NCBI GenBank assembly: GCA_023375785.1
Contig: SZWC01001592.1
Location: 19,964-54,134, forward strand
Reading direction: 5' to 3'
Source of the DNA: Penium margaritaceum
Lineage: Eukaryota; Streptophyta; Zygnematophyceae; Desmidiales; Peniaceae
DNA length: 34,171 nucleotides
Shown: positions 21,601 to 32,517 of the stretch, one piece after another
Layout: each line of letters starts with the position of its first letter
Numbering within the stretch: position 1 is the first letter of the stretch
Notes under the pieces: generated by a model
Seen by the model: the letters and a program-made list of their open reading frames with translations, nothing else
Databases searched by the model: none
What the model was told of the DNA's origin: nothing
Program-made: the position numbers and the translations under genes

Positions 21601-24600
21601 GACTTGCGTCCTACTTGTGCCCTACTTGCGCCCTAGTTGCATCCTACTTGTGCCCTACTTGCGCCCTACTTGCTTTCTAGTTGCGCCCTACGTGTGTCTA
21701 GTTATGCCTCAGTTGGACACTAGGTATTTCATAGTTGCACCCTAGTTGCACCCTAGTTACACTCTAGTTGCGCCCTACTTGTACCCTAGTTGCGCCCTAG
21801 TTGCCCCCATAAATACGCCCTAGTTGTGCCCTAGTTGCGCCCTACTTGCGCCCAAGTTACGCCCGAGTTGCGTCCTAGTTGCGCCCTAGTTACGTCCTAC
21901 TTTCTCCCAAGTTAAACCCTACTTGTACCCTAGTTGCATCATTCTTGCGCCCTACTTGTGCCATACTTGCGCCCTACTTGCATCCTACTTGTGCCCTAGC
22001 TGTGCCCTACTTGCACCCTAGCTGCATACTAGCTGTGCACTATTTGTGCCATTATTACGCCTCACTTGGGCACTGGCTACGCCCTGGTTGCGCCCTAGTT
22101 GCGCCCTAGTTGCGCCCTAGTTGCGCCCTACTTAAGCCCTACTTGCGCCCTACTTGCGTCCTAGTTCCGCCCTAGTTGCACCTTGATTGCACCCTACTTG
22201 CACCCTACTTACACCCTTCTTGTGTCCTAGTTGTGTCCTAGTTGCGCCAAAGTTGCGCCATACTTGCGCCCTACTTGCGTCCAAGTTGCACCATAATTAC
22301 ACCCTAGTTGGGCCCTACTTTGTTGCCCTCTAGTTGCGTCCTAGTTCCGCCATAGGTACGCCTCAGTTGGGCACTAGCTATGCCCTAGTTGCTCCCTAGT
22401 TGCACTCTAGTTGTGCCCTAGTTGCGTCCTACTTGCGACCTACTTGCGCCCTAGTTACACCCTACTTGTGCCCTAGTTGCGCCCGACTTGCGTCCTAGTT
22501 GCGTTCTAGTTACACCGCAGTTGGCCACTAGCTACGCCCTAGTTGCACCTTAGTTGCACCCTAGTTATGCCCTTGTTACGCCCTACTTGCGTCCTACTCG
22601 TGTCCTAGTTGTGCCCTAGTTGCGCCCTTGTTGCGCCCTACTTGCGCCCTACTTCCGTCCTAGTTGTGCCCTAGTTGTACCCTAGTTGCATCACACGTGC
22701 GCCCTACTTGCACCCTACTTGAGCCCTAGTTGCACCCTAGTTGTGCCGTAGTTGCACCCTAGTTGCACCCTACTTACGTCCAACTTGCGTCCTACCTACG
22801 CCGTAGTTACATCCTCGTTACGCCCTACTTGCTTCCTACTTGCGTCCTAGTTGCGCCCTAATTCCATCTTAGTTGCGCCCTAGTTGTGTCCTACTTGCGC
22901 CCTAGTTGCGCCCTACTTGAGCATTCATTGCGCCCTAGATGGGTCTCAGTTGGGCACTAGTTTCACCCTAGTTACACCCTCTTTGTGACCTAGTTGCACC
23001 TTAGTTGCGCCCTACTTGCACCGTACTTGCGCACCAAATACTCCCTACTTACGCCCTAGTTGCATCCTGCTTGCGTCCTAGGTACGCCCTAGTTGCGCCT
23101 CAGTTGGACACTTGCTACGCCCTAGTAAGACCCTAGTTCCGCCCTAGTTGCACCCTATTTATACCCTACTTGCGCCCTACTTGCACCCTAGTTGCACCCT
23201 AGTTGCGCCCTAGTTACACTCTACTTGCGCCCTACTTGCGTCCTAGTTGCACCCTAGTTGCACCCTACTTGCACCCTACTTATGTCCTACTTGCGTCCTA
23301 CTTGTACCCTAGTTGTACCCCAGTTGTGTCGTACTTGCGTCCTACTTGCATCCTAATTGTGGCCTAGTTGCACCCTAGTTGTGCCCTACTTGCTCCCTAC
23401 TTGGGTCCTAGTTGCACCCTAGTTGCGCCCTAGTTACGTCCTACTTGCACCCTACTTGTGCACTAGTTGCACCTTACTTGCGCCCTAGTTGTGCCCTAGT
23501 TGCGCCTCAGTTGGGCACTAGCTAAGCCCTAGTTGCACCCTAGTTGTGCCCTAGTTGCCTCTAGTTGCGTCCTACTTGCGCCCTAGTCGCCCCCTAGTTG
23601 CACCCTTATTGCATCCAAGTTGCGTCCTAGTTGTGCCTCCGTTAGGCACTAGCTACGCCTTAGTTGCATCCTAGTTGCGCCCTAGTTGCCCCCTAGTTAC
23701 GCCCTAGTTGCGCCCTAGTTGCGTTCTACTTATCCCGTAGTCACGCCCTAGTTACGCCCTAGTTATATCCTAGTTGTACCCTTCTTGCACCCTAGTTGCG
23801 CCCTAGTTGCGTCCTACTTGCGCCCTAGTTGCGCCCTAGTTGCGTCCTACTTGCGCCCTACTTTCACCCTACTTGCACCCTAGTTGCACCCTAGTTGTGC
23901 CCTATAGGCACCCTAGTTGCACCCTAGTTGCGTCCTAGTTGTGCCCTAGTTGCACCTTAGTTGGACACTGGCTACGCCCTAGTTACGCCCTTGTTGCACC
24001 CTAGTTGCATCCTACGTGTGTCCTATATGCGCCCTACTTGCATCCTAGTTACGCCCTAGTTGCGCCCTAGTTGCACCCTAGTTTTACCCTAGTTGCATCC
24101 TAGTTGCACCGTAGTTTGGCACTAGCTATGCCCTAGTTGTGCCCTAGTTGTGCCCTATGAGCGCCCTACTTGCGCCCTACTTGCGCCCTACTTGCGCCCT
24201 AGTTGCACCCTAGTTGCACCCTAATTGTGCCTCAGTTGGGTACCAGCTACGTCCTAGTTGCGCCCTAGTTGCGTCCTAGTTACACCCTAGTTACGCCCTA
24301 GTTGCGTCCTAGTGAAGCCGCAGTTGCGCCCTACTTGCGTCCTGGTTGCGCCTTAGTTGTGCCCTTCTTGTGCCCTACTTGCGCCGTACTTGCGTCCTAG
24401 TTGGGCCCTACTTGTGCCCTTGTTACGCCCTACTTGCGTCCTACTTCCATCCTACTTGGGCCCTAGTTACGCCATATGTGTACCCTGGTTGTATCCCACT
24501 TGAACCCTACTTGCGGCCTAGTTGCGCCATAGTTGCGTCCTAGTTGCGCCCTAGTTGTACCCTACTTGCGTCCTTATTGCGATCTCATTGCGCCTCAGTT

Positions 24601-25708
24601 GGGCACTAGTTACGTCCTATTTGTGCCCTTGTTACACCCTAGTTGTGCCCTGGTTGCACCATACTTACGCCCTACTTGCGCCCTAGTTGTGCCCTAGTTG
24701 CCCCTCAGTTGGACACTAGTTACGCCCTAGTTGTACCCTAGTTGCACCCTTTTGCATCCTAGTTGTGCCCTTCTTGCGTCCTAATTGTGCCCTAGTTGCA
24801 CCCTTGTTATGTCCTAGTTGCACCCTACTTGTGTCCTAATTGTGCCCTATTTACACCCTAGTTGGACCGTAATTACGCCCTAGTTACATCCTACTTGCGC
24901 CTTGCTTGCGTCCTACTTGCGTCCTAGTTGCGCCCCAGTTGCTCCCTAGTTGCACCCTACTTCCGTCCTACTTGCGTACTAGTTGCGCTCTTGTTGCACC
25001 CTAGTTGCGCCCTAGTTGCGCCTCAGTTGGACACTAGTTACGTCCTAGTTGCACCCTAGTTGCATCCTAGTTGCGCCCTAGTTGCACCCTAGTTGTACCC
25101 TAGTTGCGCCCTACTTGTGCCCTACTTGCATCCTACTTGCGCACTAGTTACACCCTACTTGTGCCTTAATTGCGATCTAGTTGGACCTCAGTTGGGCACT
25201 AGCTATGCCCTAGCTACACCCTAGGTACGCCCTTGTTGGGCCCTAGTTGCGTCCTACTTGTGCCCTACTCGTGCCCTTGTTGCACGTTACTTGCGCCCTA
25301 GTTGTACCATAGTTGCGCCCTAGTTGCACCCTAGTTGCATCCTACTTGCGCCTCAGTTAGGCACTAGGTACACCCAAGTTACGCACTATTTGCACCCTAC
25401 TTGCACCCTAATTACGCCCTACTTGCGCCCTAGTTACGCCCTTGTTGCACCCTGGTTACGCCCTACTTGCACCCTAGTTGCACCCTACTTCCGTCCTACT
25501 TGTGCCCTACTTGCTCCCTGGTTGCATCCAACTTGCCCCTACTTTTTCCCTTTTTGCGGTCTACTTGCACCCTAGTTGTGCCCTACGTGCATCCTAGTTG
25601 CGCCCTAGTTGCGTCCTAGTTGTGTCCTAGTTGCGCCTCAGTTAGACACTGGCTATACCCTTGTTGTGTCCTAGTTACGCCCTAGTTGCGTCCTACATAC
25701 AACCTACA

Positions 25709-26135
25709 TGCGCCCTACTTGCGCCCTAGTTGCACCCTAGTTGCGCCCTACTTGCACCCTAGTTGCGTCCTACTTGCACCCTAGTTGCACCCTTGTTGCG
25801 CCGCAGTTGCCCTAGTTGCGCCCTAGTTGCACCCTAGTTGCGCCCTAGGAGTATCCTATTTGGGCCCTAGTTGCACCCTAGTTGCACCCTTGTTGCGCCG
25901 CAGTTGCCCTAGTTGCGCCCTAGTTGCACCCTAGTTGCGCCCTACTTGCGCCCTAGTTGCGCCCTACTTGCGCCCTAGTTGCACCCTAGTTGCGCCCTAC
26001 TTGCACCCTAGTTGCGTCCTACTTGCACCCTAGTTGCACCCTTGTTGCGCCGCAGTTGCCCTAGTTGCGCCCTAGTTGCACCCTAGTTGCGCCCTAGGAG
26101 TATCCTATTTGGGCCCTAGTTGCACCCTAGTTGCA
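25709..26135 (+). repeat. Recent segmental duplication inside the array
   Basis: About 175 bp at 25710-25886 recurs apparently unchanged at 25959-26135, an offset of 249 bp. Both copies share rare variants: a short monomer that puts CAGTTGCCCTAG out of 11-bp phase, and GGAGTATCC followed by TATTTGGGC. A partial third copy starts near 25863. The first bases of CCTTGTTGCGCC fall at 25791, 25888 and 26040, which is 97 then 152 bp. The identity contrasts with the strongly diverged surrounding array, so this is a young amplification event. Confidence 0.85.
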
Positions 26136-29100
26136 TCCTAGTTGTGTCCTAGTTGTGCCCTAGTTGCACCCTTGTTGCGCCTTTGTTGAGCATTAGCTAT
26201 GCCCTAGTTTGTGCCCTAGTTGCGTCCTAGTTGCGCCCTAATTGCGCCCTAGTTGCGCCCTAGTTGTGCACTAGTTGCGTCCTACTTGTGTCCTAGTTGT
26301 GCCCTAGTTGCATCCTAGTTGCGCCCTACTTGTGCCCTACGTGCGTCCTACTTGCGCCCTTGTTGGGTCCTAGTTGCGCCCTACTTGCACCCTACTTGTG
26401 CCTTACTTGCATCCTACTTACGCCCTAGTTGTGCCCTAGTTGTGCCCTAGTTGCGTCCTACTTGCGTCCTAGTTGTGCCCTAGTTGCACCTTAGTTGGGC
26501 ACTAGCTACGCCCTAGTTGCGCCCTAGTTGCGCACTAGTTACGCCCTTATTGTGCCGTAGTTACGCCCTAGTTGCGCCCTAGTTGCGCCCTAGTTACGCC
26601 CTAGTTGCGCCCTAGTTGTGCCCTAGTTACGCTCTAGTTACGCCCTAGTTGTGTCCTAGTTGCACCCTGCTTGCACGGTAGTTATGTCCTATTTGCGCCC
26701 TATTTGCATCCTACTTGCGCCCTGGTTGCGCCCTACTTGTGCCTCAGTTGGGCACTAGCTACTCCCTAGTTGCGCACTAGTTGCGCCCTAATTGTGCCCT
26801 AGTTGCGCCCTAATTAGGCACAACTTACGCCCGAGTTGTGCCCTAATTGGCCCATAGTTGTACCCTAGTTGCGTTTTACATGCCTCCAAGTTTTGTCCTA
26901 GTTTCCCCCTAGTTGTGCCCTACTTGGGCCCAACTTGCACCCTTCTTGCGCCCTACTTGCACCCTAGTTGCGCCCTAGTTGCGACCTGGTTGCGCCCTAC
27001 TTGCGTTCTTCTTGAGCCCTAGTTGCGCCCTACCTACGCGCTGGTTTCTCCCTAGTTGCGCCTTACTTGCACTCTAGTTGCGTCCTACTTGTGCCCTAGT
27101 TGCGTCCTAGTTGCGCCCTAGTTGCGCCCTAGTTGCGCCCTACTTGCGTCCTACTTGCGCCCTAGTTGCGTCCTAATTGTGCCCGAGTTGCGCCCTACTT
27201 GCGCCATAATTCCGCCCTAGTTGCACCCTAGTTACGCCCTAGTTGCACCATAGTTGCGTCTTAGGTGGACACTAGCTACGCCCTAGTTACGCCCTAGTTG
27301 CACCCTAGCTGCGCCTACTTGCGCCCTATTTGCGTCCTACTTGTGTCCTAGTTGCGCCCTACTTGAGCCATCGTCGCATCCTAATTGCATCCTAGTTGCA
27401 TCTCAGGTGGGCACTAGCTACGCCCTAGTTATGCCCTAGTTGCGCCCTAGCTGCGCTCGAGTTGTACCCTAGTTACGTCCTAGTTACACCCTTGTTATAC
27501 CCTCCTTGCACCCTACTCGCACCCTAGCTGTGCCCTAGTTGCACCCTAGTTGCACCATACTTGCGTCCAGCTTGCCCCTTAGTTGCGCCATAGTTGCACC
27601 CTAGTTGTGCCCTACTTGCACCCTACATGCTCCCTACTTGTACCATAGTTGCACCCTAGTTGTGTCCTAGTTGCACCCTACTTGTGCCATACTTGCGCCC
27701 TACTTGCGCCCTAGTTGTACCCTAGTTACACCCTACTTACACCCTACTTGCACCCTAGTTGCGTCCTAGTTGCACCCTAGTTGCACCCTAGTTATGCCCT
27801 AGTTGCGTCCTAGTTGCGCCCTACTTGCACCCTAGTTGCACCCTACTTGTACCCTATTTGCACCTTAGTTGCGCCCTACTTGCATCCTAGTTCCGGCCTA
27901 CTTGTGTCCTACTTGCACACTATCTGCACCCTACTTGCACCCTAGTTGTGCCCTAGTTGCGCTCTACTTGCGTCCTACTTGTATCCTACTTGCACCCTAC
28001 TTGCACCCTACTTGCATCCTAGTTGCACCCTAGTTGCACCTTAGTTGCGTCTTGCTTACGTTCTACTTGTAATCTACTTGCCCCCTACTTGCGCTCTAGT
28101 TGCACCCTAGTTGCGCCCTAGTACCCTAGCTGCGCCTTAGTTGTGCCCTACTTATGCCTTCATTGGGTACTGGTTACGCCCTAGTCGTGCCCTAGTTGCA
28201 CCTTTGTTGTGTCCTACTTGTGCCTTACTTGCACCCTCGTTGCGTCCTAGTTGCACCCTAGTTGCGCCCTAGTTGCACCTCACTTAGACACTAGCTACAC
28301 TACGGTGACGTCCTAGTTGCGCCCTAGTTGCCCCCTAGTTATGCCCTAGTTGTACCCAACTTGCACTCTACTTGTGCCCTACATGTGCCCTAGTTGCACC
28401 CTAGTTGCACCCTAGTTGCGCCCTACTTGCGCCCGACTTGCGCCGTACTTGTGCCTAACTTACGTCCTAGTTGTACCCTAGTTGCAGCCTACTTGCACCC
28501 TACTTGTGCCCTACTTTCGCCCTACTTGCGTCCTAGTTGTGGCATTGTTGCCCCCTACTTACGCCCTACTTGTGGCCAAGTTGTGCCCTAGTTGCTTCCT
28601 AGTTATGCCCTACTTGCATCCTAGTTGCGCCCTACTTGTACCCTACTTGTGCTCTACGTGCGTCCTAGTTGTACCCTGCTTATGCCCTAGTTACATCCTA
28701 GTTGCACCCTATTTGCGCCCTAGTTGCACCCTTCTTGCGCCTCAGTTGCGCCCTAGTTGCGCCCTAGTTGCGCCCAAGTTGCGCCTTAGTTGTGCCCTAG
28801 TTTCACCCCAGTTGCACCCTGATTTCACCTCAGTTCGGCACTAGCTACGCTCTAGTTGCACCCTAGTTGCGTCCTAGTTTTGTCCCACTTGTGCCTAACT
28901 TGCGTCTTACTTGATCCCTACTTGCGTCCTAATTGCACCGTACTTGCGTCTTTGTTGCGCCCTAGTTGCACCGAAGTTGGACACTGGCTATGCCCTAGTT
29001 GCGCCCTAGTTGCGCCCTAGCTGTGCCCTATTTGCGTCCTAGTTGCACCCTAGCTGCACCCTAGTTGTGCCCTACTTGCGCCTAGTTACGCTCTAGTTGC

Positions 29101-30580
29101 GCCCCTACTTGCGCCCTAGTTGTGCCCTAGTTGCGTCCTCCTTGCACCCTTCTTGCACCCTACTAGCGTCCTAGTTGCGTCCTAGTTACGTCCTAGTTGC
29201 ACCCTACTTGCGTCCTAGTTGCACCCTACGTGCATCCTACGTGCGTTGTACTTGGGCCCTAGTTGCACCCTAGTTGCGCCCTAGTTGTACCCTTGTTGCG
29301 TCCTACTTGCGTCCTACTTATGCCCTATTTGTGCCCTATTAGTGCCCTTGTTGCATGTCATTTGTGCACTAACTACGCCCTAGTCGCGCCCTAGTTGCGC
29401 CCTAGTTGCGCCCTTATTGCACCGTTCTTAGACCCTACTTGCACCCTAGTTGTGCCCTACTTTTGCCCTAGTTACACCTGACTTGCATCCTAGTTGTGCC
29501 CTAGTTGCGCCTCAGTTGGGTACTAGCTACGTCCTCATTGTGCCTTAGTTCCACCATAGTTGTACCCTACTTGTGTCCTACTTGCGTCCTACTTGTGCCC
29601 TACTTGTGCCCTACTTATGCCCTAGTTTCACTTTAGTTGCGCCCTTGTTGCACCCTATTTGCGTCCTGCTTTTGTCCTATATTCACCCTAGTTGCGCCCT
29701 AGTTGCACCCTAGTTACATCCTACTTGCGCCCTACTTGCGCCCTAGTTGCACCCTACTTGTGTCCTAGTTGTGTCTTGTTTGCGTCCTACTTGCACCCTA
29801 GTTGCGCCTCAGTTGGGCACTAGCTATGCCCTAGTTGTGCCCTAGTTACATCCTAGTTGCACCCTAGTTGCGCCCCCCTTGTGACATACTTGCACCCTAT
29901 TTGTGCCCTATTTGCGTCCTAGTTGCGACGCACTTGCACCCTAGTTGCGCCGTAGTTGCGCCTCAGTTGGACACTGGCTCCGCTCTAGTTGCACCCTATG
30001 TGTATCCTAGTTGCTCCCTAGTTCCACCCTAGTTACGCCCTAGTTGCACCCTAGCTGCGTCCAACTTGCGCCCTATTTGTGCCCTACTTCCGTCTTAGTT
30101 GGGCTTTAGTTACGCCCTAGTTGTAACCTACTTGTACCCTACGTGGACCCTAGTTGCACCCTAGTTGGGCCCTAGTTGCATCATAGTTGCGTCCTACTTG
30201 CGCCCTAGTTGCGTCCTAGTTGCGCCTCAAACAGGCACTAGCTATGCCCTAGTTGCACACTAGTTGCGTCCTAATTGCGCTCTACTTGCACCCTACTTGC
30301 GCTCAAGTTACGCCTGACCTGCGCCCTAGTTGTGTCCTACTTGTGCCCTAGTTGCGACGTAGTTGCACCCTAGTTGCGCCTTAGTTGCGCCTCCGTTGGG
30401 CACTAGCTATGCTCTTGTTATGCCGTAGTTGCGTCCTAGTTGCATCCTACTTGCGCCCTACTTGTCCCTTATTTTTGCCCTACTTGCGCCCTAGTTGTGC
30501 CCTAGTTGTGCCCTAGTTGCACCCTAGTTTCACCTCAATTAGGCACTAGTTACGTTCCTAGTTGCGTCCTAGTTGCGCCC

Positions 30581-30680
30581 TAGTTGCACCCTAGTAGCGC
30601 CCTACTTTGACCCTAGTTGCGCCCTAGTTGCATCCTAGTAGCGCCCTACTTTGGCCCTAGTTGCGCCCTAGTTGCGCCCT
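30581..30680 (+). repeat. 44-bp local duplication near the array end
   Basis: The unusual AGTAGCGCCCTACTTTG string occurs at 30593 and 30637, exactly four monomers apart. It is followed in both copies by the same monomers, with one base changed (GACCC against GGCCC). Confidence 0.75.
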
Positions 30681-30840
30681 AGTTGCGCTCTACTTGCACC
30701 CTAGTTGTGCTCTACTTGCACCCTACTTGCGCCCTAGTTGCGCCTCAGTCAGGCACTAGCTACGCCATACTTTCTTGTTAGTTACACCCTAATTGTGCCT
30801 TAGTTGCGCCCTATTTGCGCCCTACATGCGCTTTAGTTGT

Positions 30841-31180
30841 GGAGTGCATGTGCAAGGTCTTCTTTCATTTCACGCTCCGCTTGGTTTGATTGCAGTCAAG
30901 ATTGCTGCGAGCGCAGAAGAATGTTGCATAGCAAAGAGAGATACCGTGTTTCATGTTTTTGGGTTAAAAACGCGACAACTAGGGATTGGGGGATGTTTGT
31001 TGACCTATTTGGAACACGAGATCGCTTGTGTTAGCAATGCAAAACTCAGAATCAAAACTGCTTTTGCTGTTTCTGTTTAATGTTGGGGAGCAGCCCCGGT
31101 ATACAGCAAATGTGCTCAACTGTGAATGGTCTAGGGATTATTTTGTAGAGCCGGACACGGGCCTCTCAGAAATGCGCCCT
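30841..31180. other. Right junction of the array and adjoining unique DNA
   Basis: Satellite similarity stops after CTTTAGTTGT. The 95-codon plus frame at 30793-31080 starts inside the last monomers and reads into unique sequence without a recognisable domain, so I do not call it a gene. No target-site duplication or inverted repeat is visible at the junction. Confidence 0.5.
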
Positions 31181-31924
31181 TTCAATTCTCTTGGTGATCG
31201 AGAATCAGAGGTCAAAGCCTTCCTTGGGCGTTTCCTCTTCTTCCGTTTCCCTCTCAGGAATCTCGGCACACGCAATAATCCCCGCTCTTGTCGAGAGGAG
31301 GGCACGAGCCACGGCGTTGAATAAAGCCTTGAACCGGCACATTGATTTTGATTTTGATTGTATGACTGGGTGGCGGGGCGCGAAGTGGCACAGGGTACGG
31401 CGAGGCTGCGAGGGTGTTGGCGATTGCGCCTTTTGCTCCTTTGGTGTGGAATCCTCCAATCAGTGGATTCCCACCGATTGATAGTGATTTTAAGGCTTGG
31501 ATGTCCGACGTGGCGTGTCTCCCACATAACAGGACTATCAGAAAGTTGCGGAATAACAAAGAATCAGTCAAAATGCCCGTCATCTTTGATCGTACATGAA
31601 ATGAAGTTCTGGAAATCGATTTCGATAAATCTACACCGATGTCGACGGTTGTGCCGACTTGCGCAGTGAAAGGTGTACGCACACAAAATCTTCGTGCTCA
31701 CCCGCGCCGCTCGCAGGCCAAACCGGGGGCGCGCATCAACGTCGCTTTGATGTTGATGTGGCGGCCTTGACGTCTTTCCGTGAAATGAGTGATTTATTCC
31801 GTCCAACACGGAATCGAAAACGTGCCAGATCCACGAGGTCCGATGGTAATTCCCGCTGATTCGAACCCCTGTCCTGTTGGCGGAAAAATCAATAAACAAT
31901 CAGAATTTGAGAGGGAAATGCCCC
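31181..31924. other. Unique flank with overlapping short frames, none recognised
   Basis: Several overlapping frames of 60-142 codons exist on both strands (for example 31254-31682 and 31205-31459 on minus, 31358-31669 on plus). No family is recognised, and no frame stands out by composition. It also holds (GATTTT)n at 31342-31360, a 12-bp palindrome GAAATCGATTTC at 31612-31623, and a high density of GATTC/GAATC words. A spliced gene cannot be excluded. Confidence 0.4.
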
Positions 31925-32009
31925 AAACCCTAGAATCAAAATCAGAATCACTGAGTCGGTTCTTCAAGGGTGAACCGGCGCTGTGATTTTGCCGTTGATT
32001 CTAGGGTTT
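31925..32009. other. Foldback with telo-box arms
   Basis: AAACCCTAGAATCAA at 31925-31939 is the exact reverse complement of TTGATTCTAGGGTTT at 31995-32009 (15 bp). Inside lie weaker paired segments (CGGTTC against GAACCG, AAAATCA against TGATTTT). AAACCCTA is the established plant telo-box found in promoters of translation-related and cell-cycle genes. Here a copy on each strand forms the outer stem. Confidence 0.65.
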
Positions 32010-32176
32010 CACCAATTTTGCGCCTAGATTATGATTCTTTTGTGATTGTGTCATCGAGAGGGAACTAGTTCAAATCAGCGGGACCTAGCTGCCGTGTCTG
32101 GAATTCTCGCGGTTTACCCCTTCCGACATTGGCGGCTGAACTTCCTGATTTTGCGGACGCGTATCCTGCTCCCATG

Positions 32177-32188
32177 CCCCCCCCCCCC
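32177..32188. repeat. Poly(C) tract, 12 bp
   Basis: A pure C12 run on the plus strand is flanked by unique sequence. It is prone to sequencing length error. Confidence 0.8.
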
Positions 32189-32492
32189 TGCGCACCTCCC
32201 AAATAGTGCGACGTCAAGCGTCGCAAGCTAATTTGACCAAATTCGAACCGGGTTTAGAAATTGTCCTCGACCGTAGATGGTTAAGTAGATGTAGTAGAAC
32301 TGCTTTTCGAACAGGTTTTTAGATGATAATCTTCATAGTGGGTCTTAACTTTGATTCTTCGCTTCGTCGCACTTAAGACGTTTCCCAGACGTTGGGAACC
32401 CCGCCACGTAGGATTTCAGGGTGATCGAATCATTGTGAATTGGCGGGAACCCTTTGATTCCTCCTTTGATTCTGTAACGGCGTTTTGGCGCA

Positions 32493-32517
32493 CTCGCAAG
32501 CAGTTGCGAGCGCTCGC
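32493..32517. other. Overlapping palindromes (alternative hairpins)
   Basis: CTCGCAA (32493-32499) pairs with TTGCGAG (32504-32510) around a 4-nt loop. The 3' arm also belongs to the perfect 12-bp palindrome GCGAGCGCTCGC at 32506-32517, so the two structures exclude each other. Confidence 0.5.

Larger units (their letters stand above)
5744..30840 (+). repeat. Main 11-bp satellite array, ~25.1 kb
   Basis: Roughly 2,280 tandem monomers have the consensus CCCTAGTTGCG, all in one orientation and with no foreign insertion seen. Common variants are TAG or TAC in the middle, and CG, TG or CA at the monomer's CpG, followed by C or T. GC is about 60-65% and the plus strand is A-poor. Monomer length is far better conserved than sequence: marker positions from 5869 to 9081 stay in exact 11-bp phase (292 monomers). 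Plus-strand open frames of 60-127 codons inside (for example 8051-8248, 17717-18100, 28482-28844) encode an 11-residue periodic peptide of the LRPSCTLVAPY type. That is expected of an 11-bp repeat read in three frames, so they are not genes. No minus-strand frames occur because both common variants contain TAG on that strand. Confidence 0.97.

Noticed and set aside
5744..30840. Telomeric repeat (CCCTA… resembles CCCTAAA)
   Set aside because: The monomer is 11 bp, lacks the AAA, has unrelated sequence on both sides and is heavily diverged. At most a loose likeness in the first five bases.
5744..30840. CRISPR array
   Set aside because: There are no fixed repeats separated by unique spacers. 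It is continuous 11-bp tandem sequence in a eukaryotic context.
31848..31885. tRNA gene suggested by TTCGAATC on the minus strand
   Set aside because: The bases around it do not form a T-stem, and no acceptor, D or anticodon arms fit.
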